Shown here one piece after another: positions 16,653-25,563 of a stretch of 64,000 nucleotides of DNA. Location: contig CAWCOY010000002.1 in the NCBI GenBank assembly GCA_963797265.1, positions 372,001 through 436,000 of the forward strand. Direction: 5' to 3'. This DNA comes from DASUPK01 sp963797265. GTDB taxonomy: Bacteria > Actinomycetota > Thermoleophilia > Solirubrobacterales > 70-9. Each line of letters starts with the position of its first letter. The stretch's first letter is position 1. The position numbers and the translations under genes are program-made. The notes beneath the pieces are model-generated. The model was not told where the DNA came from and ran no database searches. It saw only the letters and a program-made list of their open reading frames with translations.

Positions 16653-17177
16653 TCAGAAGCTCTCGTAGATCAGCTCGACGGCGCCGTGCGGGAGAACGCG
16701 CTCGCTCTTCAGCTTCAGCCGGTCGTCGGTCGGGAGCGAGGGCGTGAGTTGCATACCCTCGCCGGCGAAGATCGGCAGGACGACTAGGCCGAACTCGTCG
16801 ATCGCCCCGCGCTGCCGGTAGGTCTCGATCGTGGTGGGGCCGCCGATCAGGTGGACGTCGCCGCCGTGATTTGCCTCGCGGACCCGCCCCAGCAACCGGT
16901 CCGGGTCACTCTCGATCACGACCTCATCGGGAGTCCCGGCTGGGCGCTCCGAGGCGAGCACGAACACGTCGACGTTTGACCACGGCCACTGGTCCGCGAC
17001 CTCGAGGGCCGGCAAAAGCGTCGTGTGACCCATCAGCACCGCGTCGCTGTCCGCCTGGAGCTCCACGAACCCGTAGGCCTCTGGGTCGAACTCCGAGTCC
17101 GAGAGCTGGACCGGGAGACCGTCCGAGTTGGAGATATAGCCGTCGAGGCTTGTGCACATGCGCGTTCGGACCTGCAT
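16653..17177 (-). CDS. dihydrofolate reductase-like (RibD C-terminal) family protein
   Basis: A 174-residue protein of the stand-alone RibD-C/DHFR-like family: N-terminal CTSLDGYISNSDG, the central DAVLMGHTTLL and the C-terminal VHLIGGPTTIETYRQRGAIDEFGLVVLPIFAGEG. These are NADPH-binding reductases of unknown substrate and are not functional replacements for FolA. Two further members occur at 21911 and 25564. Co-transcribed with the downstream BBE-type flavoprotein. Confidence 0.85.
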   Translation of the reverse strand: MQVRTRMCTSLDGYISNSDGLPVQLSDSEFDPEAYGFVELQADSDAVLMGHTTLLPALEVADQWPWSNVDVFVLASERPAGTPDEVVIESDPDRLLGRVREANHGGDVHLIGGPTTIETYRQRGAIDEFGLVVLPIFAGEGMQLTPSLPTDDRLKLKSERVLPHGAVELIYESF

Positions 17178-17252
17178 CTGAGGGCTCCTTTCGCTGACCT
17201 CGCCCTACTGACGCCTCGAGAGCCGCAAACTCATCGCGATGGGCCCCTGAGC

Positions 17253-17684
17253 CTATGTGGCTTCGAGGATTCGCTTCAGGTCGGCGAAGTTCGAGTCGAC
17301 CCCTCGCTTCACGACCCGCGATCCGAGCGGACCGAGCGCGCCCGCGATGCCGGAAAGCTCGACCTCGGCGCTGAGCTCGATCAACGTCCCGCTCTCCTCG
17401 GGCGAGAATCGGTAGCGATAGGTGAACGGCGTGGGTCCCGAAGTGGTGCGGATCGTGAACTCGGCCGGGCGACCCACATCGACCACCTGGAGCTCGTTCT
17501 CCGCGCTCCCGCCGGGCAGGTCGCGCTCCATCAGGTAGGTCGCCCCGACGCCCTGCTCCCCCGGAGACGTTTCCCTGACCGACTGCACCGCCGAGTTCCA
17601 GCGCGGAAAGTTGACCGGATTGGCGACGTAGTCGAAGACCTGCTCCACGGGCCGTTCGATCCGAACGTCGGTCTCGAAGTTCAT
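17253..17684 (-). CDS. SRPBCC family protein
   Basis: A 143-residue helix-grip protein starting at ATG 17684 with MNFETDVRIERPVEQVFDYV and a following NPVNFPRWNSAVQSV helix, typical of the polyketide cyclase 2 group. The 55 codons open upstream of this ATG are not protein-like and overlap the patatin gene. Its start is 28 nt from the divergent patatin start, so the two promoters must overlap. Ligand unknown. Confidence 0.83.
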   Translation of the reverse strand: MNFETDVRIERPVEQVFDYVANPVNFPRWNSAVQSVRETSPGEQGVGATYLMERDLPGGSAENELQVVDVGRPAEFTIRTTSGPTPFTYRYRFSPEESGTLIELSAEVELSGIAGALGPLGSRVVKRGVDSNFADLKRILEAT

Positions 17685-17712
17685 CGCGCCACCGGCACCA
17701 ACCCAGACTAGG

Positions 17713-18870
17713 GTGCTCAGCAGTCCGTCCGTCTGGTCCGTTCGGGATCGTCCACGACGAGTGGCGCCCGACCAGCAGCCGACTGACAGATTTCGGATCC
17801 TCTGCGTCGACGGCGGGGGCATCCGCGGCCTGATCCCCGCGCTGGCCATCGCCGAGCTCGAGCGCAGGATCCAGAAGCGAGCGGGCGAGCAGGCGCGCGT
17901 CTCCGACTACTTCCATATGTTCGCCGGGACCTCGACGGGCGGGCTGGTCGCGCTCAGCCTGACCGCCCCGGATCCGGAGAACCCACGCCGGCCCGGTGTC
18001 ACCGGGGGCGAGTTGGCGCGCTTCTACACCGACGACGGCCCTGGGATCTTCCACCGCAGCCTCTGGCAGAAGCTGAGGACGCTTTGGGGGTGGCTCGGGC
18101 CGAAGTACACCCTCGGTCCGCTGCAGAGCGCGATCGAGAAGAGGCTGGGGACGACCCACATCGAGCACGCGCTGCGCGAACTGGTCGTGACCTCCTATGA
18201 CATGACCAACCGGGAGCCGTACTTCTTCAAGCGCTGGCGGGCCCGGGAGCTTCCCGAGAGTGACCGCAACCGGCCGCTCGCGGACGCCGGGCTCGGCACC
18301 TCCGCGGCGCCGACCTACTTCCCGTCGCACGAGTTGGACGGCCGGGCGCTCGTCGATGGCGGCGTATTCGCCGCGAATCCGGTGATTGTCGCGATCGTCG
18401 AGGCCCTGAAGCGCTTCGGCGACGACCCGCATCACCTCGATCAGGACGACCTGCTCGTCGTCTCGATCGGCACAGGCCTGCACGAGGACGGCTATAAGCA
18501 GGAGGAGGTCCGGCGCTGGGGCAGGCTCGGATGGGTGCTGCCGAAGCGCGGCGAGCCGCCGATCCTCGGCGCGACGCTCGGCGGCGCGGCCGACGGAGCC
18601 GACCACTGGGCCCACACGCTCCTCAACCATCCGCCGGATCCGCACATCAGCGCCGCGGAGCTCGGCCACGGTCCACGCTACTTCCGGCTGCAGGTGCCAC
18701 TGACGAAATCCGTCGCCCTGGACGACACCAGCGACCGCACTCTGACCGAGACGCTGCCCTCGATCGCGGACGACCTGATCCGCTCGCACGACACTGAGCT
18801 CGACGAGATCGTCGAGCGGCTGCTGCGGTTCGAGCCGCTGCCCTTCGATCCGGCTCCGGCGAGCGAATAA
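17713..18870 (+). CDS. patatin-like phospholipase family protein
   Basis: A 385-residue cytosolic patatin. The glycine-rich oxyanion loop DGGGIRG (33-39), nucleophile elbow GTSTG (Ser74) and the dyad Asp in VDGGVFAAN are all intact, so lipid acyl hydrolase activity is expected. The architecture (patatin domain then a C-terminal helical region) resembles stand-alone bacterial patatins and also CBASS-type CapV effectors, but no nucleotide cyclase gene is adjacent. The start is GTG 17713; GTG 17761 is an alternative just before the conserved domain. Confidence 0.88.
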   Translation: MLSSPSVWSVRDRPRRVAPDQQPTDRFRILCVDGGGIRGLIPALAIAELERRIQKRAGEQARVSDYFHMFAGTSTGGLVALSLTAPDPENPRRPGVTGGELARFYTDDGPGIFHRSLWQKLRTLWGWLGPKYTLGPLQSAIEKRLGTTHIEHALRELVVTSYDMTNREPYFFKRWRARELPESDRNRPLADAGLGTSAAPTYFPSHELDGRALVDGGVFAANPVIVAIVEALKRFGDDPHHLDQDDLLVVSIGTGLHEDGYKQEEVRRWGRLGWVLPKRGEPPILGATLGGAADGADHWAHTLLNHPPDPHISAAELGHGPRYFRLQVPLTKSVALDDTSDRTLTETLPSIADDLIRSHDTELDEIVERLLRFEPLPFDPAPASE

Positions 18871-18927
18871 GAGACCTCTCATCCGGCGCTTAACCCGCTC
18901 TGACGGCCGCGACCCAGAATCGGGTCG

Positions 18928-19563
18928 ATGGAGTCGATGGAGAGCTACGCCGATGGCCGGCGTCCCGTCGCGCAGGCCTGGCGCGAGCGACTCGGCGGGA
19001 CCGAGGGCAACGAGATCCTGACCGTAGGGGCGGCGGCGGTCCTCACCGTCCTGCTCGCGGCGGAGGGGATAACCCTGCTCGCGCTCGACACGCTGCTCAC
19101 CGTCCACATGTTCATCGGGCTCGTGCTGATCCCGCCCGTGCTGCTCAAGGTCGGCAGCACCGGATACCGCTTCGCTCGCTACTACACGCACTCCCGGCCC
19201 TACATGGATAAGGGACCTCCGGCGCTGCCGATGCGCCTGCTGGCCCCGGTCCTGGTCGCCGCGACGCTCGGGATCTTCGTCACCGGCGTCTGGCTGCTGG
19301 CAATCGGGCGCATGTCCGACCAGCTCGTCTTCTTCCACAAGGCTTTCTTCATCGCCTGGGCCGGGGCGTTCGGGATCCACTTCCTGGTCTATCTCCCGCG
19401 CATGGTGCGCTCGCTGGGCGCCGGCTGGAGCGACGCCGGCCCCCACCGCGTGCCCGGCTCGGGACTGCGCGGAATGCTCGTCGCCGCCTCGCTCGGCGCC
19501 GGGGTCGCGCTCGCGATCTCGCTGGTGAGCGCGATCGGCGGCTGGCACGGTGGCGCCGGCTGA
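18928..19563 (+). CDS. membrane protein, cytochrome b561/DUF4405-like
   Basis: 211 residues with about five hydrophobic segments. Histidines lie in or near helices: VHMFIGLVLIPP, FFHKAFFIAWAG and GIHFLVYLPRM. This spacing resembles small cytochrome b-type membrane proteins that bind haem between helices, but haem binding is inferred only. It begins ATGGAGTCGATGG, so ATG 18928 or 18937 may be used. It ends 3 nt from the stop of the convergent flavoprotein gene. Confidence 0.65.
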   Translation: MESMESYADGRRPVAQAWRERLGGTEGNEILTVGAAAVLTVLLAAEGITLLALDTLLTVHMFIGLVLIPPVLLKVGSTGYRFARYYTHSRPYMDKGPPALPMRLLAPVLVAATLGIFVTGVWLLAIGRMSDQLVFFHKAFFIAWAGAFGIHFLVYLPRMVRSLGAGWSDAGPHRVPGSGLRGMLVAASLGAGVALAISLVSAIGGWHGGAG

Positions 19564-19566
19564 CCG

Positions 19567-20949
19567 CTAGTCCGCCGGCGGGATGTTGTGGTTGAGCCGG
19601 AAGAGGTTGTCCGGGTCGTAGCGGCGCTTCAGCCCGCGCAGCCGCTCCCAGGTCCCGCCCGGGTAGGCGGCGCGGAGCGTCTCCTCATCCTCCTCGCCCA
19701 TGAAGCCGACGTAGCCACCGGCTCCGTTCCTGCCGAGCGAGTTCGCCAGGTCGTTGACCCAGGCGCTGTGGGTGTCCGTCTCGGCTGGGTCGCCGTACAT
19801 CGCCGCGACATTGATGAACAGCCCGCGGTCTCGATGCGCGAAGGCGGTCGCGTCGTTAGGCACCCGCGCCAGCGCGCCGCCGAGCACACGCATCTGCACC
19901 GCCTTCATCGGCGCCGTGGACTGTTGGAGGCCGTCGAGCATGGCCGCCGCCGGGGCCGGCTCGAGCGAGTCGCAGAAGAAATTGGCACCCGCCGCGAGCT
20001 GCGGCTCGGGCTCCGGCCCCTCGTAGAGCTCCGGGTAGCGCATCGGCCGCAGCATGTCGGCGTAGGGTTCGGCGAGCGCTCGGAATGGCGCGAACACCTC
20101 GTCGCCCTTCTCCACCGGGCCGACGTAGGCCGCCAGTCCCATGATGACCGGCTTGCCGTGGGCCTCTTCGGGGATCATCGGCATCGGCGGCGCGATCATC
20201 ACGTTGGCGATCGTCGAGAGCTCCTCGGGCGCCGCGTCGGAGGCCTCGAGGAAGCCGGTGATCGTCTCGGGCGTGGCCGGGAGAATCAGCATGCCGCCGA
20301 CGATCTCGGAGATCTCGTGGAGGCGGAGCTGAAACCGCGTCGCGACGCCGAAGTTCGACTCGCCCCCGCGGATCGCCCAGAACAGCTCTGGCTCGGACTC
20401 CTCGCTGGCCTGGACCACCTGACCGTCGGCGGTGACCACCTCCGCCGCGAGCAGGTCGTCGATCGTCAGGCCGTTCTTGCGGGCGAGAAAGCCGACGCCC
20501 CCCGCGAGCGTGATCCCGCCGACTCCGACCGAGCCTGAGTCCCCGAAGCCGGTGACCCTGCCGCGCTCGCCGGTCGCGACGGTGTACTGCTCCGCGGTCG
20601 CGCCGGTCCCGACCCAGGCGCTGGTCCCGTCGTCGTCGATCTCGACGGCGTTCATGCCGGTGAGGTCGATGACGAGGCCGCCATCCGAGGTCCCGTATCC
20701 GGCCCGGTTGTGGCCGCCGCTGCGGACGGCGAGCTCGAGCCCGGTCTCCTTGGCCGCCGTCACGACTCGCGCGACGTCCTCCGCGCTCGCGACGCGAGCA
20801 ACCGCCAGCGGACGCCGGTCGATCCCCTTGAAGAAGACGTGTCGCGCCTCCTCGTAGGAGGAATCGTTGGGGGTGATCAGCTCGCCATCGAGCTGCGAGC
20901 GAAGTTCGTCGGTCGGGATGTCCTGTGCTTGTTCGGGCGTTGATGCCAT
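19567..20949 (-). CDS. FAD-binding oxidoreductase, berberine-bridge-enzyme-like (second copy)
   Basis: A 460-residue VAO/BBE flavoprotein. The FAD-linking motif LAVRSGGHNRAG (His80), the TLAGGVGFLARKNG segment and the C-terminal KRRYDPDNLFRLNHNIPP are all conserved. It has the same layout as the enzyme at 15305-16651 but clearly diverged, so an old duplication. A good ribosome binding site (AAAGGAG) precedes the start at 20949. It is divergent from an ArsR-type regulator 171 nt away, which could control it. Confidence 0.9.
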   Translation of the reverse strand: MASTPEQAQDIPTDELRSQLDGELITPNDSSYEEARHVFFKGIDRRPLAVARVASAEDVARVVTAAKETGLELAVRSGGHNRAGYGTSDGGLVIDLTGMNAVEIDDDGTSAWVGTGATAEQYTVATGERGRVTGFGDSGSVGVGGITLAGGVGFLARKNGLTIDDLLAAEVVTADGQVVQASEESEPELFWAIRGGESNFGVATRFQLRLHEISEIVGGMLILPATPETITGFLEASDAAPEELSTIANVMIAPPMPMIPEEAHGKPVIMGLAAYVGPVEKGDEVFAPFRALAEPYADMLRPMRYPELYEGPEPEPQLAAGANFFCDSLEPAPAAAMLDGLQQSTAPMKAVQMRVLGGALARVPNDATAFAHRDRGLFINVAAMYGDPAETDTHSAWVNDLANSLGRNGAGGYVGFMGEEDEETLRAAYPGGTWERLRGLKRRYDPDNLFRLNHNIPPAD

Positions 20950-21120
20950 TGGCGACTCCTTTCTTTATCCCTACGACGAACGAAGGTGGCGCAAAGTGAC
21001 ACTCGGCTCGTCCCAGGGGTTGGTTCGCGACTCTAGGAGAAGACGATCCGCGGCCCAAATACTCATCGCTCGGGGTTTGATAAGCCCAGCCTATTCAACC
21101 ATTTGGTTTAATGCGCGGCG

Positions 21121-21444
21121 ATGCCGACGGCCCAGCTCGACCGGACGTTCGCCGCGCTCTCCGATCCGACCCGCAGGGCGATCCTCGCTCGGCTAGCCTC
21201 GGGCGACGCCACCGTGAGCGAGCTCGCCCAGCCCCTGCCGATCTCGATCCAGGCCGTCTCCAAGCACCTCAAGGTGCTCGAGGGCGCCGGATTGATCACC
21301 CGGGGCCGGACGGCCCAGCTCCGACCCTCCCATCTCGAGGGCGCCGCGCTCAAGGAGGCCGCCGACTGGATCGAGGGCTATCGACGCTTCTGGGAGCGCA
21401 GCTTCGAGCGGATGGAGAAGCGACTGGGCGGTAGCGATGGCTGA
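21121..21444 (+). CDS. ArsR/SmtB-type winged-helix regulator
   Basis: 107 residues, nearly all winged helix: RTFAALSDPTRRAILARLASGDATVSELAQ followed by the recognition helix ISIQAVSKHLKVLE. It lacks the metal-binding cysteines of ArsR proper and belongs to the group that partners SRPBCC (AHSA1) proteins. The downstream SRPBCC gene overlaps its 3' end by 8 nt, the standard arrangement for this regulator/SRPBCC pair. Possible targets are this operon and the divergent BBE-type oxidase. Confidence 0.9.
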   Translation: MPTAQLDRTFAALSDPTRRAILARLASGDATVSELAQPLPISIQAVSKHLKVLEGAGLITRGRTAQLRPSHLEGAALKEAADWIEGYRRFWERSFERMEKRLGGSDG

Positions 21445-21886
21445 GGCGCCCGAGCCGGACATCGACATGATCTGGACCTTCGGGGCGCCGCGCGACGAGG
21501 TCTGGCGGGAGTGGACCGAGCCCGAGCGCTTCGCGGACTGGTACGGCGGTCCCGACTACCCGATCGCCGCGGATGAGATCTCGATGGACGTGCGCCCGGG
21601 CGGCAAATGGACCGCGGTGATGCGCGGTCCGAAGGATCACGTGATCCACTGGGACGGCGAGTACATCGAGGTGAAGGAGCCGGAGAAGCTCTCCTTCACC
21701 GTCTCGGACCAGCCCGGCGGAGACCTCTACGACCTCTGCACCGTCGAGCTGACCGACCTGGCGGGCACGCGCACGGAGATGCGCTTCACCCAATCCGGCG
21801 GCCACATGCCGGCCGAGGCCTACCGGCGCGCCCAGGAAGGCTGGTCCGGCTTCTTCACACGGATCGCCGAGCGACTGACCGACTGA
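21437..21886 (+). CDS. SRPBCC/AHSA1 family protein
   Basis: A 149-residue START-like protein of the Aha1/AHSA1 type: IWTFGAPRDEVWREWTEPERFADWYGG, then DVRPGGKWTAVM and the C-terminal helix AYRRAQEGWSGFFTRIAERL. The first two motifs are diagnostic. It is translated together with the ArsR regulator (8-nt overlap) and followed 24 nt later by a DHFR-like gene, giving a three-gene operon. The ligand is unknown. Confidence 0.88.
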   Translation: MAEAPEPDIDMIWTFGAPRDEVWREWTEPERFADWYGGPDYPIAADEISMDVRPGGKWTAVMRGPKDHVIHWDGEYIEVKEPEKLSFTVSDQPGGDLYDLCTVELTDLAGTRTEMRFTQSGGHMPAEAYRRAQEGWSGFFTRIAERLTD

Positions 21887-21910
21887 CTTCGATCAAACAG
21901 GAGGAAACGA

Positions 21911-22486
21911 ATGGGAAAGGTTGTCGTCACCGAATTCATCACGCTCGACGGGGTGATCCAGGACCCCGGTGGCAGCGGCGAGTACGACCGCGGTGGCTGG
22001 AGCTTCGAGTACAACCGCGGCGAGGAGGGCGACAAGTTCAAGCTCGGGGAGCTGATGGCCTCCGACGCCCAATTGCTCGGCCGGATTACCTACGAGGGGT
22101 TCGCCGCGGCCTGGCCGACGATGGAGGACGAGGCCGGCTTCGCCGACAGGATGAACTCGATGCCGAAGTACGTGGTTTCGACCACGATCACCGACCCCGA
22201 CTGGGAGAACACCACCGTGATCTCCGACAACGTGCCGGAGGAGGTCGCGAAGCTCAGGGATCAGTTCGAGGGCGACATCCTGATCGCCGGCTCAGCCAGG
22301 CTGATCCAGACACTGGTGGAGAACGACCTCGTCGACGAGTGGCGGCTGATGGTGTTCCCACGCATTCTCGGAGAGGGCAAGCGCCTCTTCGATGAGGGCC
22401 TCCCCGTCCGCAAGCTGAAGTTGACCGAGGACCGGCCGCTCGGGCCGGACGGAATTCGGCTGCTCGTCTACGAGCGCGGCGAGTAG
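21911..22486 (+). CDS. dihydrofolate reductase-like (RibD C-terminal) family protein
   Basis: 191 residues with the family hallmarks VVVTEFITLDGVIQDPGG, LLGRITYEGFAAAWP, MNSMPKYVVSTTI and the NADPH loop ILIAGSARLIQTL. It ends the ArsR-AHSA1-DHFR-like operon and has a good site (AGGAGG) 7-8 nt before ATG. It is clearly related to 25564-26136 (shared VTEFIT.DGV, GDKFKL, NSMPKYVVSTT). Enzymatic substrate unknown. Confidence 0.88.
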   Translation: MGKVVVTEFITLDGVIQDPGGSGEYDRGGWSFEYNRGEEGDKFKLGELMASDAQLLGRITYEGFAAAWPTMEDEAGFADRMNSMPKYVVSTTITDPDWENTTVISDNVPEEVAKLRDQFEGDILIAGSARLIQTLVENDLVDEWRLMVFPRILGEGKRLFDEGLPVRKLKLTEDRPLGPDGIRLLVYERGE

Positions 22487-22490
22487 GCGC

Positions 22491-23423
22491 TCAGGGAATC
22501 AGGACGATCTTGCCTCTCGCCCGGCCGTCCTCGAGGCGCTGATGGGCGTCGGCGGCCGCGGCGAGCGGGAAGGCCTCGTCGACGGCGACCGTGAGCTTGC
22601 CCTCCTCGGCGAGCGCGGCGAGGGCCTCGACCCCGGCGCCGTCGGGCTCGACCAGCATTTCGGTGGCGCGCTTCTCCTGCCTGCGGGCCTCATCGATAAC
22701 CGACTTGCTGAGATCCCCCGCGATCACAACCAGCAGGCCGCCCCTGCGCAGGGTGGCGAGCGAGGCGAGCAGTCCGTCGTCGTCATCGCTGACCAGCTCG
22801 AGGACGACGTCGACGTTGGAAACGGCCAGATCGAGCGGCCCGGCCGCGTAGTCGACGGGCTCATCAACGCCGAGCTCGCGGAGGAGGTCGTGCTTCTCGG
22901 CTCGGGCCGTGCCGATCAAGTAGGCGCCGCGAGCCTTGGCGATCTGAACGGCGAGGTGCCCGACGCCCCCGGCGGCGGCCTGAACCAGAACGCGGTCGCC
23001 CTCACCGACCTCCGCCACGCCGACGAGCGCCTGCCAGGCGGTCAGGCCGGCGAGCGGCATGGCGCCGGCCTGCTCGTCAGTGAGCGAGGCCGGGGCGTGG
23101 GCGATCTCACGGCCCGGAGCGGCGACGTAGTCGGCGTCGCAGCTTCCCTGGGCGGGAAAGCGGACCATGCCGAAGACCCGATCGCCGGGGGCGAAACGGG
23201 AGACGCCGTCGCCCACCTCCTCGACAGCGCCGGCGACGTCCCAGCCGAGGATCATGGGCGGCTCGCCCATCGCCTCCGGCACCCAGTCGCCGGCCCGCAC
23301 CTGCGTGTCCACGGGATTGAGTCCGGCCGCCGCTGCCTTGATCAGGAGCTCGTCGTGATTGGGGCTCGGGCGCTCAAGCTCCTGGACTTCGAGGACCTCC
23401 GGGCCTCCGAAGTCCCGCATCAC
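22491..23423 (-). CDS. NADP-dependent oxidoreductase, quinone-reductase-like (MDR family)
   Basis: A 310-residue zinc-independent medium-chain reductase: GroES-like domain with AAAGLNPVDTQVRAGDW, LGWDVAGAVEEVG, then the Rossmann motif AAAGGVGHLAVQIAKARGA and the C-terminal LEDGRARGKIVLIP typical of quinone oxidoreductases. No structural zinc cysteines are present. It is 8 nt downstream of the flavin-type gene at 23432, so they are probably co-transcribed. Paralogous in fold to 4781-5713. Confidence 0.88.
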   Translation of the reverse strand: MMRDFGGPEVLEVQELERPSPNHDELLIKAAAAGLNPVDTQVRAGDWVPEAMGEPPMILGWDVAGAVEEVGDGVSRFAPGDRVFGMVRFPAQGSCDADYVAAPGREIAHAPASLTDEQAGAMPLAGLTAWQALVGVAEVGEGDRVLVQAAAGGVGHLAVQIAKARGAYLIGTARAEKHDLLRELGVDEPVDYAAGPLDLAVSNVDVVLELVSDDDDGLLASLATLRRGGLLVVIAGDLSKSVIDEARRQEKRATEMLVEPDGAGVEALAALAEEGKLTVAVDEAFPLAAAADAHQRLEDGRARGKIVLIP

Positions 23424-23431
23424 GACCGCCC

Positions 23432-23890
23432 TCAGAGGCTCACCTCGACGCGGTGATCGTGCTCGTCGAGCACGTAGTGGGCCTCGGCGGTCGCCTGGTA
23501 CAGGCGATGGCGGGCCGGCGGGCTGACATCGTCGACGGTCACCTCGCCGCCGCCGTGGCTCACTGAGCGCTTGGAGAAGATCTCGATGCCCTCGGGCGTC
23601 TCGTGCGCAGGGATCTCACGCGCGACACCGAGGACGTAGACACCCTGACCCGTGTTGATCGGCACCGAGGAGTCGAAGATCACGATCCCCAGCTCGCGGC
23701 GGTCGCGCAGGTTGATCGAGTGCGTCGCGTCGGGCTGGGAGATCCAGAAGAAGTCGCGGTAACCGGAGGAAGCGAAGTAGACCGGCGTGGCCCACGGCTG
23801 CCCGGAGGCATCGGCCGTGGCGATGACCATGTAGAGGCTCCGGTCGATGATCTCGCGGCCGATCGCGACCCAGTCCCGCTCCTCGTTCAT
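23432..23890 (-). CDS. pyridoxamine 5'-phosphate oxidase-like (flavin/F420-binding split barrel) protein
   Basis: A 152-residue split-barrel protein from ATG 23890: IIDRSLYMVIATADASGQPWATPVYFA is the typical first strand pair, followed by FFWISQPDATHSINLRDR. Such proteins bind FMN or F420. In actinobacteria many act as F420-dependent reductases, but the cofactor cannot be decided from sequence here. The adjacent dinucleotide-binding protein at 23993 (divergent) resembles F420-dependent NADP reductase, which makes an F420 link plausible. Confidence 0.8.
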   Translation of the reverse strand: MNEERDWVAIGREIIDRSLYMVIATADASGQPWATPVYFASSGYRDFFWISQPDATHSINLRDRRELGIVIFDSSVPINTGQGVYVLGVAREIPAHETPEGIEIFSKRSVSHGGGEVTVDDVSPPARHRLYQATAEAHYVLDEHDHRVEVSL

Positions 23891-23992
23891 TGGCGGATTA
23901 TCGGGGATCCACTCCCAGATGGCGTGAGCGGCGGATGTAGCCGACGAACCGCACTCGCAATCATGGATCCGCAAATCGCGGAAGGGGATGAG

Positions 23993-24643
23993 ATGCGGAT
24001 CGGGATCATCGGATCGGGCAACGTCGGGCGGACTATCGCGGACGGTGCGCTGGCCGCGGGCCACGAGGTGAAGCTGGGGGCGCGCAGCCCGGACAAGCCG
24101 GAGCTGCGCGAGTGGGTCGACGGCGCTGGCGGTGATGCGAGCCTGGGCGGGATCGAGGAGGCCGCGGCGTTCGGCGAGCTGCTCGTCAACGTGACGGAGG
24201 GCGGTGGTTCGCTGGACGCCCTGCAAGCCGCGGGCGCAGACAAGCTCGCCCGCAAGGCGCTCCTCGACATCGCCAACGCGGGCGACCTCGACGATCGCAA
24301 CAACTTCGTTCTCACCTACGCGAACGACGACAGCCTCGCCGAGGAGATCCAGCGCGCCTTCCCGGATCTGAGGGTGGTGAAGGCGCTGAGCACGATGCAC
24401 CGCCTGCTGATGACGAATCCCGACGCCCTCCCCTCCCCCACCACGGCCCTGATCTGCGGCGACGACGACGCGGCGAAGGAAGCGGTCCGCGGGCTGCTCG
24501 AGAACTTCGGCTGGAAGCCGGAGAACGTCATCGACCTCGGTGACCTGAGCGCCGCCCGGGCGATGGAGATGTTCGTCCCGCTCTGGGTGCGGCTGAACTC
24601 CGCGCTCGACGGGGAGCTCTTCGGCGTCGCGGTCGTGCGCTGA
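23993..24643 (+). CDS. NADPH-binding F420 reductase-like (Fno/NPD-type) protein
   Basis: 216 residues with a single Rossmann domain: MRIGIIGSGNVGRTIADGAL and GHEVKLGARSPDKPELREWV. This is the coenzyme-binding fold of F420-dependent NADP oxidoreductase and 6-phosphogluconate-dehydrogenase-like proteins. The C-terminal half (VKALSTMHRLLMTNP, MEMFVPLWVRLNSAL) matches the stand-alone actinobacterial group. Start ATG 23993 has GGAAGGGG just upstream. It is divergent from the split-barrel protein. Confidence 0.82.
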   Translation: MRIGIIGSGNVGRTIADGALAAGHEVKLGARSPDKPELREWVDGAGGDASLGGIEEAAAFGELLVNVTEGGGSLDALQAAGADKLARKALLDIANAGDLDDRNNFVLTYANDDSLAEEIQRAFPDLRVVKALSTMHRLLMTNPDALPSPTTALICGDDDAAKEAVRGLLENFGWKPENVIDLGDLSAARAMEMFVPLWVRLNSALDGELFGVAVVR

Positions 24644-24671
24644 GGACGACGACCGAATAGCCTCGCGCCTC

Positions 24672-25508
24672 ATCGAGGTCCGCCACCTGAACTGCGGAAC
24701 GATGTGCCCGAGGGGGGCTCGGATGCTGGCGGGCGAAGGTGGCTGGCTGGAGCGCTCGAAGGTCGTCGCCCACTGCCTGCTGATCGAGGCGGGCGGCCAG
24801 TTCGTCCTGGTCGATACCGGGTTTGGAATCGACGACTGCGCCGATCGCAAGCGGCTCGGCCGACAGTTCAACGCCTTCGCCGCCCCGATCTGCGATGAGG
24901 ACGAGACCGCGGTCCGCCAGATCGAGGCCATCGGGATCGATCCCGGCGATGTGCGGCACATCGTCACAACCCACCTAGACGCCGACCACGCCGGCGGACT
25001 GGGCGACTTCCCCGAGGCACAGGTCCATGTGCTGGGCGCCGAGCTGGTGGCCGCGGAGCATCCGCCCCTCCGGGAGCGCAGCCGCTACGTCAAGGCCCAG
25101 TGGGCGCACGGGCCGCACTGGGTCGAGTACGGCCCGGGCGGGGACCGGTGGTTCGGCTTCGAGAGCATTCGCCTGCTCCCCGACCTGGACGCCGAGATCG
25201 CCCTCATCCCGCTTCCCGGCCACTCCACCGGCCATTGCGGCGTCGCGGTCAATACGCCGGGCGGCTGGCTCCTTCACTGCGGCGACGCCTTCTTCCACCA
25301 CGGCGAGATCGAGACGCCCATGTACTGCCCGCGCGGCTGGCGCATCTTCCAGAACCTGAACCAGCACGACGGCGAGGCGCGCCATCGAAACCAGGAGCGG
25401 CTGCGGGGACTTCGCCAGGAGCATGGCGCGGAGATCACGATGATCTGCTCGCACGACCCGCAGATGCTGGACCACCGCAGCAGCCGGCGGCGGCCTAGCC
25501 GGCGATGA
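24672..25508 (+). CDS. MBL-fold metallo-hydrolase with apparent ATC start
   Basis: A metallo-beta-lactamase-fold hydrolase. The metal motif THLDADHAGG, a second His in PLPGHSTGHCG, the Asp in HCGDAFFHHGE and the final His in ICSHDPQ are all present, giving a binuclear zinc site. The first ATG is 24702, but the conserved family N-terminus (VRHLNCGTMCPRG) is encoded in frame upstream of it, and no ATG, GTG or TTG precedes it. The codon at the expected start is ATC (24672), 8 nt after a TAGCCT box. I annotate from ATC; a conservative annotation would start at 24702. Confidence 0.78.
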   Translation: MEVRHLNCGTMCPRGARMLAGEGGWLERSKVVAHCLLIEAGGQFVLVDTGFGIDDCADRKRLGRQFNAFAAPICDEDETAVRQIEAIGIDPGDVRHIVTTHLDADHAGGLGDFPEAQVHVLGAELVAAEHPPLRERSRYVKAQWAHGPHWVEYGPGGDRWFGFESIRLLPDLDAEIALIPLPGHSTGHCGVAVNTPGGWLLHCGDAFFHHGEIETPMYCPRGWRIFQNLNQHDGEARHRNQERLRGLRQEHGAEITMICSHDPQMLDHRSSRRRPSRR

Positions 25509-25563
25509 ATTCCGCCGATCGCGACTGTCTTAGAGGAAAAGCCGACGAAAGGGAGTGGTCGAG

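Noticed and set aside
17713..18870. CBASS anti-phage effector (CapV-like patatin)
   Set aside because: No CD-NTase, Cap2/Cap3 or other defence gene is adjacent; a generic patatin phospholipase is the simpler reading.
16924..19548. Very long minus-strand open frame opposite the patatin and membrane-protein genes
   Set aside because: It is antisense to well-supported genes with intact motifs and its own translation is low-complexity Arg/Pro/Glu typical of shadow frames in GC-rich DNA.
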